DNA of 64,000 nucleotides from contig CP030868.2 in NCBI GenBank assembly GCA_004010835.2, positions 744,001 through 808,000 on the forward strand, in the 5' to 3' direction. Source of the DNA: Oenococcus sp. UCMA 16435. Its GTDB lineage: Bacteria > Bacillota > Bacilli > Lactobacillales > Lactobacillaceae. Every line of letters starts with the position of its first letter. The stretch's first letter is position 1. The notes under the pieces were generated by a model. That model ran no database searches and was not told the DNA's origin. It worked only from the letters and a program-made list of their open reading frames with translations. The translations under genes and the position numbers were made by a program. This document shows positions 17,999 through 27,790 of the stretch, one piece after another.

Positions 17999-18886
17999 AT
18001 GTATTATCATGAATCAATTGACAGCAAATCCAAAGTTTTTCCAGTCAAAGTAATTCTGCATGATAGGGCGGCTAATGTTCCCAAACACTGGCATCGTTCC
18101 CTGGAGATTAGTTATACATATCGCGGTAGTATTCCCGATTTCACAATTGCCGGCAAACATTTTTCAACTCATCCAGGAACAGTTTTAGTTATTAATTCCA
18201 ATGAAATTCACTCGGTTTTCTTCCCAAAAACAAAAAAGCAGGAAGATAATTTAGCTTTGACTTTAATTTTTCCTTATCCCTTTTTAATGAAAATAATTCC
18301 CAACTATCGTTATCGTCGGTATGAAATTCCTGACAAGGAATTATTAACAACAAATAATCGACAGAATTTAACAGAATTAGAAAGCGCTTTGAAAAATTTC
18401 TTCGAATTTGCGTCCCACAAAACGAGTCCTTTGGACGAACTTGACGAGACATCGCAAATATTCCAGATTCTCTATCTGTTGACGAAAAATTTTTCCAGTA
18501 TCGTAAAAACGCCAAACGATTTAACTACAGCAAACAAGCCATTTGAACGCTTGGATGAAATAATCATGTTTATTCAAGAACATTCAAAAGAAGCTTTGAC
18601 GGTCGCGAAAATTGCTGACCACTTCAACTTATCAACTAGTTATTTTTCAAGAAACTTTAAATATTATATGGGCAACTCAGTGATTGAATATTTGAATTTG
18701 GTCCGTCTTCATGAAGCTTATCAACTGTTGATAAACACAAAAAAATCAATCCTGGTAATTTCCGGTCAAGTTGGTTTCCCGAATGAAAAAGCTTTTGTGA
18801 GAATTTTTAAACGAATTTATAAAGCTGCCCCAACAGATTATCGTCAACGACTAGATGCTAAAAATAGAATAAACAGGCCCGATTAG
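17999..18886 (+). CDS. AraC-family regulator with N-terminal cupin domain
   Basis: A 295-residue regulator. The N-terminal part (about 10-100) is a cupin-type sugar-binding domain (PKHWHRSLEISYTYRGS, TVLVINSNEIHSVF). The C-terminal AraC domain (about 190-290) contains LTVAKIADHFNLSTSYFSRNF and the second motif ILVISGQVGFPNEKAFVRIFK. It is divergent from the MFS-esterase unit, which it probably controls in response to a sugar. The ATG at 17999 lacks a strong Shine-Dalgarno sequence (AAAGC), so the exact start is less certain. Confidence 0.85.
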   Translation: MYYHESIDSKSKVFPVKVILHDRAANVPKHWHRSLEISYTYRGSIPDFTIAGKHFSTHPGTVLVINSNEIHSVFFPKTKKQEDNLALTLIFPYPFLMKIIPNYRYRRYEIPDKELLTTNNRQNLTELESALKNFFEFASHKTSPLDELDETSQIFQILYLLTKNFSSIVKTPNDLTTANKPFERLDEIIMFIQEHSKEALTVAKIADHFNLSTSYFSRNFKYYMGNSVIEYLNLVRLHEAYQLLINTKKSILVISGQVGFPNEKAFVRIFKRIYKAAPTDYRQRLDAKNRINRPD

Positions 18887-18953
18887 ATACTTATATAATT
18901 AGGTTAAGTTATCGAAAGGAATTTTCTATTTCGGTAAATTAAAGGGGAGCTCA

Positions 18954-19802
18954 ATGGACAAACATAAATTGTTTAACAATTCTCTTCGTTGGGCTAAATT
19001 ATTTAAGAAATATTATCAGCAAGGGAATATTAATAATAATGCGATAATTTTGTCCTATTACTTATTGCTTTCCCTACCACCGATTATCCTGATACTTGGA
19101 AATTTGCTGGCGCACCTAAAAATCAGTGTTAATACGATTCTCAATTATATTATTCAAATCACACCATCCGATATCAGTAGTATTATAAAACCGATTATTA
19201 ATTCATTTTTGACTAACGGCAGCAATAGCAGTTTATCGATTGGTATTTTGCTTACAATCTGGTCGGCATCAGGACTAATTTCAACTTTACGGCGCTGCTT
19301 TAATCAAATTTACAGTTCTTCGACCAAGCAAAACGCTATTGTAACTAGGATTCTTTCTTTTATTCTACTTTTAATTGCCTTTATATTATTTGCTCTTCTT
19401 CTATCGATAATGCTGTTTGGACAATACATTCTCGAATTGTTGAAAACTAACTTCAATTCATCCTTCGGCTGGCTGGCAAGCTTGCTGGGAGTAAAAAATT
19501 CAGTTGGTTTAGTCGGCCTGTTTGTCTTGTTGGCATTAATCTATTATTTTGTACCACAAGCTAAAATCAAATGGCGTTACGTTTGGATCGGCGCAATTTT
19601 TACATCGTTAGGATGGTTGCTGCTGGCTCAAGGATTTCAAGTATACGTTAAATATTTTGCTCAACGAGTTTCCTCGTATCAGACAATTGGCAGTTTTATA
19701 TTATTGATGTTCTGGCTTAATTTTTCCAGTTTTATTATCTTGACTGGTGGAGTAATCAACGCCAGCTGCCAAAATTATTTTGAAAAAGTAGTTAAATCTT
19801 AA
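18954..19802 (+). CDS. YihY/BrkB-family membrane protein
   Basis: A 282-residue integral membrane protein of the YihY (UPF0761) family with about six hydrophobic helices. The conserved ILSYYLLLSLPPIILIL start of TM1 and the WSASGLISTLRRCFNQIY region identify it. Its molecular role is unsettled; it was once wrongly called ribonuclease BN. AGGGGAGC precedes the ATG. It is 67 bp after the AraC gene and may be read from it or have its own promoter. Confidence 0.86.
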   Translation: MDKHKLFNNSLRWAKLFKKYYQQGNINNNAIILSYYLLLSLPPIILILGNLLAHLKISVNTILNYIIQITPSDISSIIKPIINSFLTNGSNSSLSIGILLTIWSASGLISTLRRCFNQIYSSSTKQNAIVTRILSFILLLIAFILFALLLSIMLFGQYILELLKTNFNSSFGWLASLLGVKNSVGLVGLFVLLALIYYFVPQAKIKWRYVWIGAIFTSLGWLLLAQGFQVYVKYFAQRVSSYQTIGSFILLMFWLNFSSFIILTGGVINASCQNYFEKVVKS

Positions 19803-19860
19803 AAAATGCCGGTAAATTCAGAAACATATTTTGTTAAAGAGCGAAACGAATTAATAAAAT

Positions 19861-20643
19861 TTAAGATAAATATTTATTCCGCAAAACTTGAATCTTTTGG
19901 TCATCAAGCCCAAGATATTTTTCTAAATAGGCTCGTGAACTTCCTGCAATTTCATCCATAGCAGCAAAAGCATTTTCGAGATAGCGACGATCGGTCAACA
20001 AAAAGTGTTTGACATTATCTATATCAGTGTCGTCATCGCCATTTTTCATCATTCGATCCAATTCGAATTCTGTCTGCTCGTGATTATATGTATCAGTCAA
20101 AAAATAATCCTGAAAAATAGTATCTTTGTCAATGCCGACTGCCAACAAAAAGAGGGCCGTAGCAATACCGGTTCGATCTTTTCCTTTCGTACAGTGGAAT
20201 AAAATTGCGCCATTGCCCTGATTCAATAAATAATCAAAGAACTGTCGATAAGCTCGTTGAGAAAATTCATCAGTGATCAGGCGACGGTAAGTACGCATCA
20301 TTTGTTGATAGGCAAAACCAGTGCTGTGGGATAAACGATGAAATTCTGCCGGAGTAATCGTTGAATAGGTGGTGTCCTGATCAAGAACTGTCAATCTTAG
20401 ATCGTTAACTGTTTCCGGATAAATATCCGGATCATTTAGGCTCTCGTCCAGACTACGAAAATCAATGATCGTTTTAATATGATGGTGCTTTAAAACCCGG
20501 AGATCATGATTAGTAAAATTGTTCAGCGCAGAACCGCGGAAAAGCCTGCCCCAAAGAATTTTTCTTCCATCACTCGTTTGGTAACCGCCAAGATCGCGAA
20601 AATTAGAACCGCCTTTTATTTTTAAAACACGTTTTTCAAACAT
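19861..20643 (-). CDS. Tyrosine-protein phosphatase (DSP-like, lipoprotein-less cytosolic form)
   Basis: A 260-residue phosphatase. The P-loop signature CX5R is HCTKGKDRTG with nucleophile Cys151 and Arg157, and the N-terminal GGSNFRDLGGY is typical of the bacterial tyrosine/serine phosphatase group. It removes phosphate from proteins or phosphoinositide-like substrates; the substrate here is unknown. The ATG at 20643 is used: the upstream TTG frame (20679) is inside a tandem GGAGTCTT repeat that supplies the Shine-Dalgarno sequence. Confidence 0.88.
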   Translation of the reverse strand: MFEKRVLKIKGGSNFRDLGGYQTSDGRKILWGRLFRGSALNNFTNHDLRVLKHHHIKTIIDFRSLDESLNDPDIYPETVNDLRLTVLDQDTTYSTITPAEFHRLSHSTGFAYQQMMRTYRRLITDEFSQRAYRQFFDYLLNQGNGAILFHCTKGKDRTGIATALFLLAVGIDKDTIFQDYFLTDTYNHEQTEFELDRMMKNGDDDTDIDNVKHFLLTDRRYLENAFAAMDEIAGSSRAYLEKYLGLDDQKIQVLRNKYLS

Positions 20644-20659
20644 AAGACTCCAAAAGACT

Positions 20660-20689
20660 CCAAAAAGAAAGACCGCCAAAAAAGCGATC
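20660..20689 (-). terminator. Terminator after upp
   Basis: On the reverse strand GATCGC and GCGGTC (one G-T pair) form a 6-bp stem around a T-rich loop, followed by TTTCTTTTT. It lies 10 bp after the upp stop and upstream of the phosphatase gene. Confidence 0.65.
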
Positions 20690-20698
20690 TATAATTAT

Positions 20699-21328
20699 TT
20701 ACTTCGTACCGAATAAACGATCGCCAGCATCTCCTAAACCGGGAACAATATAACCATTTTTATTTAAATGATCATCAAGCGCAGCTGCAAAAATATCAAC
20801 ATCCGGATCAGCCGCTTGAACGGCTCTAACACCTTCTGGTGCAGCAACAAGCACCATTAACTTTATGTATTTCGCACCACGTTTTTTCAAGGCAGCAATT
20901 GCGTCTTTTGCCGAACCGCCGGTTGCGAGCATCGGATCAACAACGATCACTTCTCTTTTTTCGATATCTTCAGGTAATTTAATGAAATATTCATGTGGTT
21001 CGAGTGTTTTTTCGTCACGATACATTCCAATGTGGCCAATTCGAGCGGCTGGAATTAATTTAACGACGCCATCGACCATTCCCAAACCAGCTCGTAAAAT
21101 TGGCACAACGGCAACTTTTTTTCCAGTTAATTGTTTGACTGTCGCATGAGCAACAGGCGTTTCTATTTCAACATCCTCCAACTGCATATCACGGCTAACC
21201 TCATAAGCCATCAGCATCGCAATTTCGTTAACCAGATCACGAAAATCTTTCGTACTAGTATTTTTATCACGTAAAATTCGCAATTTGTGTTGGATCAATG
21301 GATGATTGATTACGGTAAATTTAGACAT
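20699..21328 (-). CDS. upp: Uracil phosphoribosyltransferase
   Basis: A 209-residue pyrimidine salvage enzyme that makes UMP from uracil and PRPP. The PRPP-binding loop [11 protein letters not shown] and the ILRAGLGM and C-terminal [13 protein letters not shown] uracil-binding stretch are intact and length is standard. AAGGG is 12 nt before the ATG. It is 29 bp after tsaC, and the run prfA-prmC-tsaC-upp is a common order in Firmicutes, where glyA or other genes may follow. Confidence 0.97.
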   Translation of the reverse strand: MSKFTVINHPLIQHKLRILRDKNTSTKDFRDLVNEIAMLMAYEVSRDMQLEDVEIETPVAHATVKQLTGKKVAVVPILRAGLGMVDGVVKLIPAARIGHIGMYRDEKTLEPHEYFIKLPEDIEKREVIVVDPMLATGGSAKDAIAALKKRGAKYIKLMVLVAAPEGVRAVQAADPDVDIFAAALDDHLNKNGYIVPGLGDAGDRLFGTK

Positions 21329-21357
21329 GTTTTTAAGAACCCTTTTCTATACTATCA

Positions 21358-22371
21358 TTACAATCCAAAATGTTGGCCGCCAGCTGATTTTTCCAAACGA
21401 TTCATATAAGCTTCCCCAATTCCTTCGCTTGGCAAAGATTCAACATAAATTATTTTGATATCTTTTTGGTCATCGAAAAATCTTAAAGCAGAAAATAATT
21501 CCTCGGTTGCCGAATCAGCGGTTTCGCCCAAAGACCATGAGTACCGGCGATCAAGATTCAATTGATTCAAACTGTCTTCCAAAGCAACAACGGCATCGTC
21601 CTTTTTAAGCTGCCGTTTTAAATCATCCAAATCCATTTCATTAAAAATAACAACTGTTTTACTAGGAGCATAATGACGATATTTCATTCCCGGAGCTTTG
21701 GGAGCAATATTTGCAGCAAGTGAAATCGGGCCAGCCGGATCAATTACTTCTTCCCCTAATACGGCCGCTATTTGATCGGCAGTGACAGCTCCTGGACGCA
21801 AAATGGTCGGTTGTTTAACCGATAGATCGATAATTGTCGATTCAACGCCAATCTCGGTCGGCCCATCATCAATTACGGCATCAATTCTCCCGTTCATATC
21901 ATGAAGAACATGTTCGGCAGTCGTTGGCGAAGGCTTGGTTGATAAGTTGGCTGAGGGACCAACAATTGGATTGTTTAACAGAGTAATCAAATGACGGGTT
22001 ACGGTATTTTTTGGATTTCTAAAAGCTGCTGTCGATAGACCGGCAGTAACGTTATTAGGCAAAATATCCTTGTCAATCAAAGTCAAAATCATTGTTAACG
22101 AACCAGGCCAAAAATTTTCAATCAATTTTCTAGCACGCCAATCAAGTTTGGCAAAACGAGCGACCATTTCAGGGTCCGATACAGTTACAATCAAAGGATT
22201 ATCGTGCGGACGTTTTTTGGCGGCAAAGACCTTTTCAACAGCATTATATTTAGTCGCATCAGCACCAATCCCATAAACGGTTTCAGTTGGAAAAGCAACC
22301 ACACCACCACTTGCCAATATATTAGCCGCTTCGGTAATTGCTTTTTCGCTTGTTTTCAATACCAATGTCAT
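21358..22371 (-). CDS. tsaC: L-threonylcarbamoyladenylate synthase (Sua5/YwlC type)
   Basis: A 337-residue enzyme of the first step of t6A37 modification of tRNAs: it makes threonylcarbamoyl-AMP from threonine, bicarbonate and ATP. The YrdC domain (about 10-200) has FPTETVYGIGADA, KKRPHDNPLI and the GPSANLS motif. A C-terminal Sua5 domain (about 230-337) makes it the long form. It is 4 bp after prmC, so they are co-expressed. Confidence 0.95.
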   Translation of the reverse strand: MTLVLKTSEKAITEAANILASGGVVAFPTETVYGIGADATKYNAVEKVFAAKKRPHDNPLIVTVSDPEMVARFAKLDWRARKLIENFWPGSLTMILTLIDKDILPNNVTAGLSTAAFRNPKNTVTRHLITLLNNPIVGPSANLSTKPSPTTAEHVLHDMNGRIDAVIDDGPTEIGVESTIIDLSVKQPTILRPGAVTADQIAAVLGEEVIDPAGPISLAANIAPKAPGMKYRHYAPSKTVVIFNEMDLDDLKRQLKKDDAVVALEDSLNQLNLDRRYSWSLGETADSATEELFSALRFFDDQKDIKIIYVESLPSEGIGEAYMNRLEKSAGGQHFGL

Positions 22372-22375
22372 ATTT

Positions 22376-23203
22376 TTAATTCCTCCATGCGATAAAACGG
22401 TCTAATCCGGAAACATCTTTAAAAATTTCTATCTGAGCCTTTGGAAAACTTTTTTTAATCAAGGATCTAATTGCTTCGCCCTGGCGATAGTCCATTTCAA
22501 AAATTGCATAACCATCAGGCTTCAGATGATTAACGGTTTCTGGAATCATTTTTCTAAAAACATCCAGGCCATCTATACCAGCATAAAGAGCTTGATGTGG
22601 CTCGAAATTAACAACCTGCTTGTCAATTTCATCTTCATCGATCTTAACGTAAGGCGGATTGGAAACAATCAAATCGAACATACCATTAACATTTTTTAAG
22701 AGATCGGAACGAATGAATTTAACCTGAGTAGCCGACAAATCCTGCGAATTTTTTTTAGCCAAGTCCAAAGCATCTTGGCTGATATCAACAGCTAAAATAT
22801 TCTTTACTTTTAGTTCCAATGCCAAAGTGATTGCTAGATTTCCGCTGCCAGTCCCAATATCCAAAATTGAAAAATCATCTTCTAATGGCAACAATACCGC
22901 ATCTTTAACATGATCGATCAATTCGGCCGTCTCAACTTCCGGAATAAGAACCTGTGGGCCGACAGAAAAATTCCGCCCGTAAAAATTGGCAAAGCCAAGA
23001 ACATACTGCACCGGTTTACCGGCTTTAACTTTATCAAAATCCAATCTAAGTTTGCTTTCGGTTCGTGCTGGAATTTGTTCAGAAAATCTTAATAAAAGCT
23101 CTGTGTTATTAATTTTCAATTCTCCGCGCAAAAAAACATCGATCGTTTCAAAGTCGACTGATGTTTTAAAAAAATCATTTCTAATTTGCCGTAAAGTGGT
23201 CAT
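22376..23203 (-). CDS. prmC: Release factor glutamine methyltransferase
   Basis: A 275-residue SAM-dependent enzyme that methylates the Gln of the GGQ motif in release factors. The N-terminal helical domain is followed by the Rossmann domain with DIGTGSGNLAITLA and the catalytic NPPY motif (SNPPYVKI). It directly follows prfA, its substrate, by 15 bp. The ATG at 23203 lacks a Shine-Dalgarno sequence; instead TATAAT ends 8 nt upstream, so a local promoter and near-leaderless start are possible. Confidence 0.95.
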   Translation of the reverse strand: MTTLRQIRNDFFKTSVDFETIDVFLRGELKINNTELLLRFSEQIPARTESKLRLDFDKVKAGKPVQYVLGFANFYGRNFSVGPQVLIPEVETAELIDHVKDAVLLPLEDDFSILDIGTGSGNLAITLALELKVKNILAVDISQDALDLAKKNSQDLSATQVKFIRSDLLKNVNGMFDLIVSNPPYVKIDEDEIDKQVVNFEPHQALYAGIDGLDVFRKMIPETVNHLKPDGYAIFEMDYRQGEAIRSLIKKSFPKAQIEIFKDVSGLDRFIAWRN

Positions 23204-23218
23204 TAACTTTCATTATAG

Positions 23219-24292
23219 TTAAATCATTTCCTCTAAGCGCTTAGTTTGGTCGGCAATTATTAAAGCATCGATAATTTCTTCCAAATCTCCATTAATTACC
23301 CTATCCAATTTATTCAAAGTGAAATTAATTCGATGATCGGTAACTCTGTTTTGAGGAAAATTATAGGTCCGAATCCGTTCCGAACGATCGCCACTACCAA
23401 TTTTTGTCCGTCGCTGTTGATCATATTGTTCACGATTTTCCTGAGCAAAATGATCATAGACCCGCGAGCGAAGAATCTGCCAGGCTTTGCTTCGATTCTG
23501 CTGTTGAGAACGCTGTTCCTGCATTTCAACTTTAATTCCGGTTGGGAGATGGACAAGGCGGACTGCTGAACTGGTCTTGTTAATATGTTGGCCTCCGGCA
23601 CCTGAAGAACGATAAACATCCTCACGAACATCCTTTGGATCAATCAAGCCCTCTGTATCAATATCCTCAAACTCAGGCATGACTCCAACAGTCGCAGTAC
23701 TGGTATGGACACGACCTTGAGTCTCTGTAACAGGAACTCTTTGAACCCGATGGGCTCCAGACTCGAATTTTAATTTGCTATAAACATTTTCACCAGAAAT
23801 ATTAATAACCGCTTCCTTAAAACCACCGGCTTCTCCGACTGTCTGATCAACAATTTCAAAACTCCAATTTTGCGACTGAGCGTAATGAGCGTACATATTC
23901 AATAAATCACCAGCAAACAAATTGGCTTCGTCTCCACCAACGGCGCCACGAATTTCCATGATGATATTCTTATCATCGTTTGGATCCTTTGGAATCATCA
24001 GAAATTTTAGCTTTTCTGACAGTTTTAATTGTTCTGGTTCTAATTCGGCCAATTCAGTTTTTGCTAAATCAGCCATTTCTTTATCATTTAGAAGTTCTTT
24101 ATCGTCAGTTATTTCATCAGACACTTGCTGATACTTACGATAATTTTCGACAATTGGCGTAATTTCGCCAAGCTCTTTGGCATAGCGAGTATATTTATTG
24201 CTGTCAGAAGCTACATCGGGATCGGCTAACAGCTCATTAAGCTCGTCATAACGATCAACCACATTTTGAATTTGTGCAAAGATTTTGTCCAC
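23219..24292 (-). CDS. prfA: Peptide chain release factor 1
   Basis: A 357-residue class I release factor for UAA and UAG. The GGQ motif is at 233-235 in SSGAGGQHINK and the stop-codon-reading PxT tripeptide is PVT at 187-189, which marks RF1 rather than RF2. The start is GTG at 24292 with no Shine-Dalgarno sequence, but a TATTAT hexamer lies 6 nt upstream, so the mRNA may be leaderless. It is the first gene of prfA-prmC-tsaC-upp and follows accA after 41 bp. Confidence 0.96.
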   Translation of the reverse strand: MDKIFAQIQNVVDRYDELNELLADPDVASDSNKYTRYAKELGEITPIVENYRKYQQVSDEITDDKELLNDKEMADLAKTELAELEPEQLKLSEKLKFLMIPKDPNDDKNIIMEIRGAVGGDEANLFAGDLLNMYAHYAQSQNWSFEIVDQTVGEAGGFKEAVINISGENVYSKLKFESGAHRVQRVPVTETQGRVHTSTATVGVMPEFEDIDTEGLIDPKDVREDVYRSSGAGGQHINKTSSAVRLVHLPTGIKVEMQEQRSQQQNRSKAWQILRSRVYDHFAQENREQYDQQRRTKIGSGDRSERIRTYNFPQNRVTDHRINFTLNKLDRVINGDLEEIIDALIIADQTKRLEEMI

Positions 24293-24333
24293 TTATCTAT
24301 AATAGTTGATTAACGTTGGCAAAATAAGCCGAT

Positions 24334-25104
24334 TTAAAACTTCCGGAAACGTTGATAGCGCTGTTCGACCAAAGCATCAGGGGTTAGAGCGAATAATTCG
24401 TTGAAAGCCGAAAATAATTGTTGACGAAGTCCAACTAAGTCCAAAGGTTCCGGCAAAATTTGTTCAACAACACCGGCATCTAATAAAGCGGCCGGTGTCA
24501 ATCCCATCACTTCGGCGGCTTCTGAGGAACGCTTGGCGTCTTTCCACAAAATCGAAGCAAATCCTTCCGGAGAAAGAACAGCATACTCACTGTGTTCAGT
24601 CATCCAAACACGATCGCTGCTTGCCAAAGCCAGTGCCCCACCACTACCACCTTCACCAAAAATAAGTGAAATGACCGGAACTTTTAAGTTCATCATTGTG
24701 GCAATACAAGAAGCAATCGCTTCGCCCTGGCCTGCTTGTTCGGCATCCATCCCCGGAAAAGCACCCGGTGTATTGATCAAAGTTACGATCGGACGACAAA
24801 AAAGCTCAGCTTGTTTCATTAGTCGGATTGCCTTTCGGTATCCCCAAGGTTCCGGACTACCGAAATGAGTTGCTAATCTGTTCTCAACATCATGGCCCTT
24901 TTGAGTAGAAATCAAAGTCACCGGCCGATCCAAAAGACGGCCGATCCCGCCAATAATTGCCGGATCGTCACCACTATTGCGATCACCGTGAAATTCACGA
25001 AAATCGGTTAGTAACTGATTAATCAATACCCAACTATCGGTTTTATTATCATTACGAGCTTGTTTGACAACTTCTGCGGCTGAAAGTTTTTCTTTATTTG
25101 CCAT
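24334..25104 (-). CDS. accA: Acetyl-CoA carboxylase carboxyltransferase subunit alpha
   Basis: A 256-residue subunit of the transferase that moves the carboxyl group from biotin to acetyl-CoA to give malonyl-CoA. The GEGGSGGALAL oxyanion loop and the INTPGAFPGMDAE stretch are typical. It is the short Lactobacillales form, lacking most of the N-terminal extension of the E. coli subunit. Last gene of the fatty-acid operon, overlapping accD by 11 bp. Confidence 0.96.
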   Translation of the reverse strand: MANKEKLSAAEVVKQARNDNKTDSWVLINQLLTDFREFHGDRNSGDDPAIIGGIGRLLDRPVTLISTQKGHDVENRLATHFGSPEPWGYRKAIRLMKQAELFCRPIVTLINTPGAFPGMDAEQAGQGEAIASCIATMMNLKVPVISLIFGEGGSGGALALASSDRVWMTEHSEYAVLSPEGFASILWKDAKRSSEAAEVMGLTPAALLDAGVVEQILPEPLDLVGLRQQLFSAFNELFALTPDALVEQRYQRFRKF

Positions 25105-25963
25105 GGTTAGTTCTCCAAACTGTTGATTGGTTCATATCTAAAAGAACTTTTAATTCCTCAGTCAATTTTTCACGCGGAACTATTTCATCGACAAAACCGT
25201 TTTTTTGTAACTGCTCAGCGCTTTGAAAGTCGGCAGGCAATTTTTGTTTGACGGTCTGTTCAATAACTCGTCGTCCAGCAAAGCCGATTAAGGCTTTTGG
25301 TTCAGCTAAAGTAATATCAGCTTCCATTGCAAAACTAGCCGTAACGCCACCGGTCGTTGGATCGGTTAAAACAACAACATACAAAAGACCAGCTTGACGA
25401 TGGCGATTAACAGCTGCTGTAACCTTTGCCATTTGCATAAGCGAATGGATACCTTCTTGCATACGTGCACCACCGGAAGCTGTAAAAAGAATCACCGGAA
25501 GCTCATGAAGAGTAGCTCGTTCAAACAAGCGTGCCAATTTTTCACCAGTAATCATTCCCAGACTTCCCATAATGAAATAAGGATCCATAATTCCTAATGC
25601 AACAGACCGTTTATCCAAAAGAGCCAGTCCCGTCCATACGCTATCATTTAATTTAGTTAATTTTTGAGCGTGCTGTAATTTTTCCGAATATCCAGGAAAA
25701 GAAAGCGGATCTTTGGTAACCAAATCAGTGTCCCATTCAACAGCATTCTTAGTAAGCATTCTCAGTCTTTTACGCGCCGTTAAACGGAATCCATAACCGC
25801 ATTCGGGACAAACGTCAAAATTACCAAATCGTCGATAATAAAAACGCGCATGACACCTTGGGCATTCCCGCCAAATTCCTGATGGAATTTGGGTCAAATA
25901 TCGATTAAGCAGTTTATCGGTTTGTTGCTTGGAATAGTCTTTAAGTCGGTTAAACCAGGTCAT
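25094..25963 (-). CDS. accD: Acetyl-CoA carboxylase carboxyltransferase subunit beta
   Basis: A 289-residue partner of AccA. The N-terminal zinc ribbon has four cysteines (34, 37, 52, 55: CPRCHARF...CPECGYG), followed by a crotonase-fold transferase domain with FTASGGARMQEG and GGVTASFAM. Its ATG overlaps the accC stop by 4 bp. Confidence 0.97.
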   Translation of the reverse strand: MTWFNRLKDYSKQQTDKLLNRYLTQIPSGIWRECPRCHARFYYRRFGNFDVCPECGYGFRLTARKRLRMLTKNAVEWDTDLVTKDPLSFPGYSEKLQHAQKLTKLNDSVWTGLALLDKRSVALGIMDPYFIMGSLGMITGEKLARLFERATLHELPVILFTASGGARMQEGIHSLMQMAKVTAAVNRHRQAGLLYVVVLTDPTTGGVTASFAMEADITLAEPKALIGFAGRRVIEQTVKQKLPADFQSAEQLQKNGFVDEIVPREKLTEELKVLLDMNQSTVWRTNHGK

Positions 25964-27342
25964 CCTACTTTCTCCTCAGCCAGTTGGGCTTGCCAACAGG
26001 GTAAAAACTCTTTTTCAATATAATCTGTTGTCGTATCGCCCTTAAGAACAGCTGGAGAATGAAGAAGTGCCTGCTGGAAATCCAGATTGCTTTTAACACC
26101 GACAAGTGACATCTCACTTAACATGCGATCCATAATTGCCAAAGCTTCCTTTCTATTCGACCCATGAGCAATCAATTTTGCTATCATAGAATCATAAAAA
26201 GGCGGAATAGTACTGCCACTTTCAATAGCGGAATCGACACGTGCACCTGGACAGCCCAATGGAAAATGAACCGCTTTGATTTTTCCAGCCTGAGGCAGAA
26301 AATTATGAGCTGGATCTTCAGAGTTGATTCGGCACTCAATCGCCGTTCCATGAATTTTAATATCTGCTTGTTTTAGGGAGATTTTTTCTCCGGCCGCAAC
26401 TCGAACCTGCATTTTGACTAAATCGATGCCTGTTACCATCTCTGTAATCGGATGTTCAACTTGCAAACGAGTATTCATCTCCATGAAATAAAAATGATGC
26501 TGATCATCCATTAAAAATTCAAAAGTACCGGTATTCAAATAATTGATTGCCTTGGCCGCTTTTGATGCAACAGACATCAAATATTCACGCTCTGAAGAAT
26601 TAATTAAAGGACACGGACTCTCCTCAACCATTTTTTGATGGCCACGCTGCAAAGAACAATCACGTTCCGGAAAAGCCAGAACATTTCCGGCAGTATCGCC
26701 CATTACCTGAACTTCGACATGCTTAGGCGATTGGATAATCTTTTCAATATACATATCGTCATCATCAAAAGAAAGTTTTGTTTCGCGTTGCGCATCGGGA
26801 AATTTCTTAATCAACTCTTCCCGGTCTTTGATAGCACGGATCCCTTTACCACCGCCACCGGCTGCAGCTTTCAACATAATTGGATAACCAATTTGGTCAG
26901 CAATTTTTAAAGCTGCGTCAATAGTTGTAATTTCCTGATTACTACCAGGAACAACTGGAACACCATGCTTTCTCATTGTATTGCGGGCATTAGACTTATT
27001 GCCCATTAACTCAATTGTCTTGGCTTCCGGGCCAATAAAAATAACGCCGCATTCAGCACAAACTCTTGCAAACTCGGCGTTTTCAGACAAAAAACCAAAG
27101 CCAGGATGAATTGCGTCGGCTCCAGAAAGGACAGCCGCGCTGACAATGTTCTGAATGTTCAAATAAGAATCGGCTGGCTGCGGCCCACCGATACAAACAG
27201 CGATATCTGCCAGTTTAACAAAAAGACTATCGCGATCAGCTGTCGAATAAACCGCAACTGATTCAATCTCCATTTCGCGGAGTGCACGAATAATCCGGAC
27301 AGCAATTTCGCCACGATTAGCAATCAAAACACGTTTAAACAT
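25960..27342 (-). CDS. accC: Biotin carboxylase subunit of acetyl-CoA carboxylase
   Basis: A 460-residue ATP-grasp enzyme that carboxylates the biotin on AccB. Visible marks are the N-terminal ANRGEIAVRIIRA, the glycine-rich ATP loop KAAAGGGGKGIR and the EMNTRLQVEHPITEM metal/catalytic stretch. Length is standard. It starts 10 bp after fabZ; AGGTG precedes the ATG. Confidence 0.98.
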   Translation of the reverse strand: MFKRVLIANRGEIAVRIIRALREMEIESVAVYSTADRDSLFVKLADIAVCIGGPQPADSYLNIQNIVSAAVLSGADAIHPGFGFLSENAEFARVCAECGVIFIGPEAKTIELMGNKSNARNTMRKHGVPVVPGSNQEITTIDAALKIADQIGYPIMLKAAAGGGGKGIRAIKDREELIKKFPDAQRETKLSFDDDDMYIEKIIQSPKHVEVQVMGDTAGNVLAFPERDCSLQRGHQKMVEESPCPLINSSEREYLMSVASKAAKAINYLNTGTFEFLMDDQHHFYFMEMNTRLQVEHPITEMVTGIDLVKMQVRVAAGEKISLKQADIKIHGTAIECRINSEDPAHNFLPQAGKIKAVHFPLGCPGARVDSAIESGSTIPPFYDSMIAKLIAHGSNRKEALAIMDRMLSEMSLVGVKSNLDFQQALLHSPAVLKGDTTTDYIEKEFLPCWQAQLAEEKVG

Positions 27343-27352
27343 TTATTTCACC

Positions 27353-27790
27353 TCACTTGATCAAAAAGAGCAAATCCGCAGAACAAGCTTTCTCTCCATC
27401 AACTGTTGCCAGAGCATGTGCACTGCCAATGTTGTCCTTTAATTTGTCCAAAGTCACATTCAAGATTAGAGTATCACCGGGACGAACCATCCTCCGAAAC
27501 TTAACTTTATCAACACCACCAAAATAAGGTGTTTTTCCAGCAAAACGGTCCATTTTCAACAATGCAATCGCACCGGCTTGGGCAAGTGCCTCAACAATCA
27601 GAACACCCGGCATAACCGGATTGCCAGGGAAATGTCCTTGAAAAAATTCTTCGTTGATCGTAACATTTTTTTGAGCTAGAATTCGTTCACCTGATACTAA
27701 TTCTAAAACCCGATCAACCATTAACATTGGATAACGATGAGGCAAAACCTTTTGAATCTCAGCCGCCGTCATTACAATTTGTTCCGTCAT
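27353..27790 (-). CDS. fabZ: 3-hydroxyacyl-ACP dehydratase
   Basis: A 145-residue hot-dog-fold enzyme that dehydrates 3-hydroxyacyl-ACP. The catalytic His53 in [11 protein letters not shown] and Glu67 in VEALAQ are both present, unlike in the FabZ-like protein at 33990-34433. Its start overlaps the accB stop by 4 bp. As the only intact dehydratase visible in this operon it should carry the main elongation flux. Confidence 0.97.
   Translation of the reverse strand: MTEQIVMTAAEIQKVLPHRYPMLMVDRVLELVSGERILAQKNVTINEEFFQGHFPGNPVMPGVLIVEALAQAGAIALLKMDRFAGKTPYFGGVDKVKFRRMVRPGDTLILNVTLDKLKDNIGSAHALATVDGEKACSADLLFLIK

Noticed and set aside
20641..20662. Tandem GACTCC repeat as a possible CRISPR or satellite
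   Set aside because: Only two short copies exist and they supply the Shine-Dalgarno sequence of the phosphatase gene.
23314..23643. A 109-residue frame inside prfA on the same strand
   Set aside because: It overlaps the GGQ region of a complete release factor in another frame; a shadow frame.
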